A DNA stretch of 64,000 bases. It comes from Arthrobacter globiformis. Lineage in GTDB: Bacteria > Actinomycetota > Actinomycetes > Actinomycetales > Micrococcaceae. Every line of letters starts with the position of its first letter. Position 1 is the stretch's first letter. The notes under the pieces were generated by a model. That model had not been told where the DNA came from, ran no database searches, and was given only the letters and a program-made list of their open reading frames with translations. The stretch covers positions 62,001 through 126,000 of the forward strand of contig NZ_QLNP01000089.1 of assembly GCF_003261175.1 (NCBI RefSeq). Direction: 5' to 3'. This document shows positions 60,333 through 64,000 of this stretch, piece by piece. The translations under genes and the position numbers were made by a program.

Positions 60333-61715
60333 ATGAGTACGGAAAGCTCCGCCGCAAGGCGTGTAGAGGAAACCGACGTCAAGGCCTCAGGCCTCAAGAA
60401 AGTTGTCACGGCATCCATGGCCGGCACCGTCGTGGAGTGGTATGAGTTCTTCCTCTACGCTTCGGCTGCCACCCTGGTCTTCGGCAAGACCTTCTTCCCC
60501 AACGCCGGCACTGAGCTGGACGGCATCATCGCCGCCTTCCTCACGTACGCCGTCGGATTCGTTGCGCGCCCGATCGGCGGCATCGTCTTCGGCCACTTCG
60601 GCGACAAGTTCGGCCGCAAGCAGCTGCTGCAGCTGAGCATCATCCTGGTTGGCGTCTCCACCTTCCTGATGGGCTGCCTGCCGACGTTCCAGCAGATCGG
60701 CTACTGGGCGCCCGCGCTCCTGGTGTTCCTGCGGTTCGCGCAGGGCTTCGCCGTCGGCGGTGAATGGGGCGGCGCGGTTCTCCTCGTCGCGGAGCACAGC
60801 CCCAGCAAGTCCCGCGGCTTCTGGGCCAGCTGGCCGCAGTCCGCCGTACCGATGGGCAACCTGCTTGCCACGGCCGTGCTGTTCATCCTGTCCTCGACGC
60901 TGACCCAGGAAGCCTTCCTCGGCTGGGGCTGGCGCGTGGCGTTCTGGCTCTCCGCGGTGATCGTCCTGATCGGCTACTACATCCGCACCAAGGTCAACGA
61001 CGCCCCGATCTTCCTCGAAGCCCGCAAAGAGGTCGAGGCCGGGCACAAGGGCTACGGCGTTGCCGAGGTCTTCAAGCGCTACCCGCGCGGCGTCTTCACC
61101 GCCATGGGCCTTCGCTTTGCGGAAAACATCCTCTACTACCTCGTGGTGACGTTCTCCATCACCTACCTCAAGACCGTGGTCCAGGCCGACACGACGCGGA
61201 TCCTACTCCTGCTGCTCGTGGCCCACGCCGTGCACTTCGCCGCCGTTCCGCTGGTGGGCAAACTGTCGGACCGCTTCGGCCGCAAGCCCGTCTACATGGC
61301 GGGCGCAATCCTGGGCGCCACCTGGGGTTTCTTCGCCTTCCCGATGATGGACACCAAGAACGATCTGATCATCCTGGCTTCCATCATGATCGGACTGCTG
61401 TTCCACGCGCTTATGTACGCCGGCCAGCCTGCGATCATGGCGGAAATGTTCCCCACCCGGATGCGCTACTCCGGCGTCTCCCTGGGCTATCAGGTGACCT
61501 CCATCGTCGCCGGTTCGCTGGCCCCGATCATCGCCGCATCGCTCCTTTCCACCTACAAGTCCTCTGTTCCGGTGGCCATCTACCTGCTCATCGCCTGTGC
61601 CATCACCGCCGTCGCCGTGTTCTTCCTGAAGGAGACCCGCGGCGTCTCGCTCCACGACGTGGACGCGGCCGACGCCCAGGGCACTGCCGACCTGCTCGCG
61701 GCCGGCAAGAAGTAA
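60333..61715 (+). CDS. MHS-family MFS transporter (metabolite:H+ symporter)
   Basis: The 460-residue protein starts behind AAGGAG and has twelve helices. Helix-loop motifs VVEWYEFFLYA, ARPIGGIVFGHFGDKFGRKQ, FLRFAQGFAVGGEWGGA and LSDRFGRKPVYM are those of the MHS subfamily (ShiA, ProP, KgtP relatives) of the major facilitator superfamily. It imports a small acid, betaine or aromatic acid with protons; the exact substrate cannot be read. It is 97 bases upstream of an alcohol dehydrogenase gene, so the two may be one operon for uptake and oxidation of the same compound. Confidence 0.93.
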   Translation: MSTESSAARRVEETDVKASGLKKVVTASMAGTVVEWYEFFLYASAATLVFGKTFFPNAGTELDGIIAAFLTYAVGFVARPIGGIVFGHFGDKFGRKQLLQLSIILVGVSTFLMGCLPTFQQIGYWAPALLVFLRFAQGFAVGGEWGGAVLLVAEHSPSKSRGFWASWPQSAVPMGNLLATAVLFILSSTLTQEAFLGWGWRVAFWLSAVIVLIGYYIRTKVNDAPIFLEARKEVEAGHKGYGVAEVFKRYPRGVFTAMGLRFAENILYYLVVTFSITYLKTVVQADTTRILLLLLVAHAVHFAAVPLVGKLSDRFGRKPVYMAGAILGATWGFFAFPMMDTKNDLIILASIMIGLLFHALMYAGQPAIMAEMFPTRMRYSGVSLGYQVTSIVAGSLAPIIAASLLSTYKSSVPVAIYLLIACAITAVAVFFLKETRGVSLHDVDAADAQGTADLLAAGKK

Positions 61716-61812
61716 ACCGGCTTCCGCCCCAACCTACGAGCATTCAGCATCTGCCCGGACCGCCATGCACGCGGTCCGGGCAGTTGCCCGTTCACCGACA
61801 CCAAGGATTTCC

Positions 61813-62955
61813 ATGAAAGCAGCAGTCCTCTACTCCACCGTCGCCAAGACCGATACTGCACAGCCGAAGCCCAGCTACGCGGACGCCCGGCCCCTGGTGG
61901 TGCAGGAGCTGGAGCGGCCGGAACCGCGCGCCGGTGAGCTGGGCGTTGCCATCACCTACTCCAGCCTGTGCCATTCGGATCTTTCCGTGGTGGACGGTTC
62001 ACGGGTCCGGCCCCTTCCCATGGCGCTGGGCCACGAGGCGGTGGGGCGCGTCGTGTCCGTCGGCGCCGGCGTCTCCGACGTGTCGGTGGACGACCACGTG
62101 GTGCTGGTCTTCGTCCCGAGCTGCGGGGACTGCCGCGCGTGCCGCGCCGGCCGTCCTGCCCTTTGCCACCGGGCGGCGGAGGTCAACGGCTCCGGCGACC
62201 TGCTGCACGGCGAGGCCCTGTTGCGGACGCCGGCGGGGGAGCGGATCAACCACCACCTGGGCGTCTCGGCCTTCGCCGACTACGCCGTGGTGGCCCGGGA
62301 ATCGGTGGTGGTGATTGACGACGACGTTCCGGACACCGTTGCGGCGATGTTTGGTTGCGCTGTGCTCACCGGAATGGGAGCGGTGCTGAACACGGCCGCT
62401 GTCACGGCCGGCCAGTCCGTGGCCGTCTTCGGGCTGGGGGCGGTGGGCCTTTCCGCTGTCATGGCCGCCTCCCTCGCTGGGGCCGGCAGCGTGATCGCCA
62501 TCGATCCCAATCCCGGCAAGCACCAGCTCGCCCTCGATTGCGGTGCCACAGTCGTAGGGGCGCCGGACGACGCGGCGAGTCTTATCAGGGACGCAGCCGC
62601 CGCCGGCGACGGCGTCGATGTCGCCATCGAGGCCGTTGGCTCGGCCGGCGTGATCGCCGCGTGCCTCGGGTACGTGACGCGGGGCGGCGCCGTGGTTTCG
62701 GTGGGCCTGCCCCATCCGTCGGCCGAGCTGACGGTGCCGGCCCTGCAGTTCGCCGGAGCAGGCAAACGCCTCCTCGGGTCCTACATGGGCGACGCCGTTC
62801 CCGGGCGTGACATCCCGATGTACCTGGGTTACTGGCGCGAGGGCAGGCTGCCGGTGGAGCTGCTGCACACCGACACCAGGCCGCTCACCGAGATCAACGA
62901 GGGGCTGGATGCACTGGCCTCAGGGCAGGTGGTACGGCGCCTGTTCCAGGCCTGA
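61813..62955 (+). CDS. Zinc-dependent alcohol dehydrogenase (MDR family)
   Basis: The 380-residue enzyme starts behind AAGGA. Catalytic zinc ligands are in SSLCHSDLS and LGHEAVG; the structural zinc set is CGDCRACRAGRPALC. The NAD fold has GLGAVGLS. The arrangement matches class III/aryl-alcohol dehydrogenases with an insert (GDLLHGEALLRTP, NHHLGVSAFADYAVV) near residue 145. Substrate unknown. It is downstream of the MHS transporter and convergent with the LysR gene. Confidence 0.92.
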   Translation: MKAAVLYSTVAKTDTAQPKPSYADARPLVVQELERPEPRAGELGVAITYSSLCHSDLSVVDGSRVRPLPMALGHEAVGRVVSVGAGVSDVSVDDHVVLVFVPSCGDCRACRAGRPALCHRAAEVNGSGDLLHGEALLRTPAGERINHHLGVSAFADYAVVARESVVVIDDDVPDTVAAMFGCAVLTGMGAVLNTAAVTAGQSVAVFGLGAVGLSAVMAASLAGAGSVIAIDPNPGKHQLALDCGATVVGAPDDAASLIRDAAAAGDGVDVAIEAVGSAGVIAACLGYVTRGGAVVSVGLPHPSAELTVPALQFAGAGKRLLGSYMGDAVPGRDIPMYLGYWREGRLPVELLHTDTRPLTEINEGLDALASGQVVRRLFQA

Positions 62956-63007
62956 CTGGGCACCTGAACTGTGCCAGGGGGTGCCGGCGTGCCGGATGGT
63001 CGGCGCT

Positions 63008-63940
63008 TCAGCCCGCCAGCACCCCTGCCCGGGCCTTCACTTCCTCCTTGAGTGACGCGACGACGGCCTGCACCGCGGCCGAGCGGAGGGATTCCGGCCG
63101 TGCCACCGCCCAGATGGGGAGCTGGCGCTCGAAGTCGTCGGCGAGCACGGGAACGAAGTCCGGCTGCCCGGCCACCATGAAGTTCGGCAGCAGCCCGATG
63201 CCTGCGCCCTGCCGCACCGCCTCCATCTGGGCGAACACGCTCGTGGCCTGGAAGCTCGAGGAAGGCATGGGCAGCTGCGAGGACCAGCGGTGCCCCAGCT
63301 CCGCCACCTGGAGCGCAGACTCAACGTAAGAGACAAAGCCGTGCTGCCCGACGTCGTCGAGCGTTTCCGGCAGGCCGTGCGCCGCGGCGTAGCCGGGGCT
63401 GGCGTAGAGGCGCAGGTAGTAGTTGCTCAGGAAGATGGTCTGGGCGTTGCTCACGTCGGTCCGGCCCACCACGATCTCCAGGTCCACGCCGGATCTGTTC
63501 TGGCTGACCTTCCGCGTGGCGCTCAGCATCTCGATGTTCAGCTGCGGGTTCTGCTGCTGCAGCCGGACCAGCGCGGGCGTGACGAACACAGCTCCGACGC
63601 CGTCCGTCGTCGCCACGCGCACCAGCCCGGACAGGGCGCTCTGGTCCTGGCTGATCAGGCCGGAGAGCGATCCGAGGGTGCTCTCGATGGCCTCCGCTGC
63701 CTCCACGGCGGAGGCGCCGAGCTGGGTCAGTTCCCAGCCGTGCGGGCTGCGTTCGAGGGTGCGCCCGCCAAGCTGCTTGTCCAAGGCGAGGATTCGGCGG
63801 GAGATGGTGGTGTGGGTTGTGCCCAGCGTTTCGGCCACCGCGTTGAACCTGCCGAGGCGGGCCACTGTCAGCAGGATCAGTAGGTCGTCCGGGCTGGGAA
63901 GCCGTCTCTGGTCCACGGCAAGCCTTTCATCAGTGTGCAT
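63008..63940 (-). CDS. LysR-family transcriptional regulator
   Basis: The 310-residue protein has the LysR winged helix (FNAVAETLGTTHTTISRRILALDKQLG) and an effector-binding domain (VRVATTDGVGAVFVTPALVRLQQQ ... GIGLLPNFMVAG). The start at 63940 is within a perfect inverted repeat, which would suit autorepression; I cannot exclude a downstream start. It may regulate the MHS transporter and dehydrogenase, which it converges with. Confidence 0.88.
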   Translation of the reverse strand: MHTDERLAVDQRRLPSPDDLLILLTVARLGRFNAVAETLGTTHTTISRRILALDKQLGGRTLERSPHGWELTQLGASAVEAAEAIESTLGSLSGLISQDQSALSGLVRVATTDGVGAVFVTPALVRLQQQNPQLNIEMLSATRKVSQNRSGVDLEIVVGRTDVSNAQTIFLSNYYLRLYASPGYAAAHGLPETLDDVGQHGFVSYVESALQVAELGHRWSSQLPMPSSSFQATSVFAQMEAVRQGAGIGLLPNFMVAGQPDFVPVLADDFERQLPIWAVARPESLRSAAVQAVVASLKEEVKARAGVLAG

Positions 63941-63949
63941 CGGTGCACA
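63934..63949. promoter_or_regulatory. Perfect inverted repeat at the LysR start
   Basis: TGTGCATCGGTGCACA has perfect 6-bp arms (TGTGCA/TGCACA) around TCGG and overlaps the LysR start codon. It may be an operator or may form a stem in the mRNA that hides the start. Confidence 0.4.
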
Positions 63950-64000
63950 TGCCGTCTGTAGTTTTTCCCCTTGATTGCACTCTAGCAGGGTGTGATGGTG

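Overview
The window looks like chromosome from a high-GC actinobacterium of the Micrococcaceae, most like Arthrobacter or Pseudarthrobacter. The reasons are the very high GC, frequent GTG starts, 4-base start/stop overlaps, an acyl-CoA carboxylase beta plus epsilon pair next to a biotin ligase, GatCAB, and two leaders that fit the actinobacterial SAM-IV riboswitch upstream of metY and metX. This is inferred from gene content, not from a database match. I saw no tRNA, rRNA, insertion sequence, phage or CRISPR array. No stretch longer than 300 bases lacks a gene.

Bases 1-12,400 are mostly housekeeping and accessory genes: a TetR regulator with a truncated MMPL exporter, a small secreted protein, an alpha/beta hydrolase, a dicarboxylate/amino-acid symporter, a DUF885 protein, carboxylase epsilon and beta subunits, a short-chain dehydrogenase, biotin ligase (birA), a membrane PH-domain protein and a class III nucleotide cyclase.

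Bases 12,634-35,286 are the most interesting part. About eleven genes lie on one strand, mostly coupled by 1- to 47-base overlaps. In order they encode a 2037-residue membrane-anchored protein with many Ig/cadherin-like and FN3 domains, a MoxR AAA+ ATPase, a DUF58 protein, a membrane transglutaminase-like protein whose catalytic Cys is replaced by Asp, a zinc-ribbon/RDD/FHA membrane protein, a PP2C phosphatase, a zinc-ribbon/FHA protein, a transmembrane Ser/Thr kinase with an FN3-like ectodomain, a small FHA plus helix-turn-helix protein, and a 1490-residue FHA/FtsK-SpoIIIE ATPase built like the type VII secretion motor EssC/EccC. A secreted Ala/Pro-rich stalk protein follows. The kinase, FN3, MoxR, DUF58, transglutaminase and phosphatase set resembles the PFNA cluster described in bifidobacteria. 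The added EssC-like motor, with no WXG100 gene nearby, suggests an envelope machine that couples phospho-signalling to secretion or surface assembly.

Bases 35,385-48,033 carry ligA (with an 18-bp tandem repeat in its N-terminal coding region), an inositol-monophosphatase family gene, a cupin, a GNAT acetyltransferase, RidA, a CitAB-type two-component system divergent from a CitMHS citrate transporter, and gatCAB. Three long nested palindromes sharing a CGAACTG-type core occupy the gaps here.

Bases 48,110-64,000 are amino-acid and redox metabolism: a LysR gene divergent from tdh-kbl (threonine to glycine), an amino-acid-oxidase-like flavoprotein with hutI, a DeoR regulator, a histidine phosphatase, a CPBP membrane protein, a VOC protein, metY and metX each behind a SAM-IV-like leader, an MHS-family transporter, a zinc alcohol dehydrogenase and a final LysR regulator. 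In-frame tandem repeats near the N-terminus are a recurring oddity of the window (TetR, cyclase, LigA, MetX and an FHA protein).
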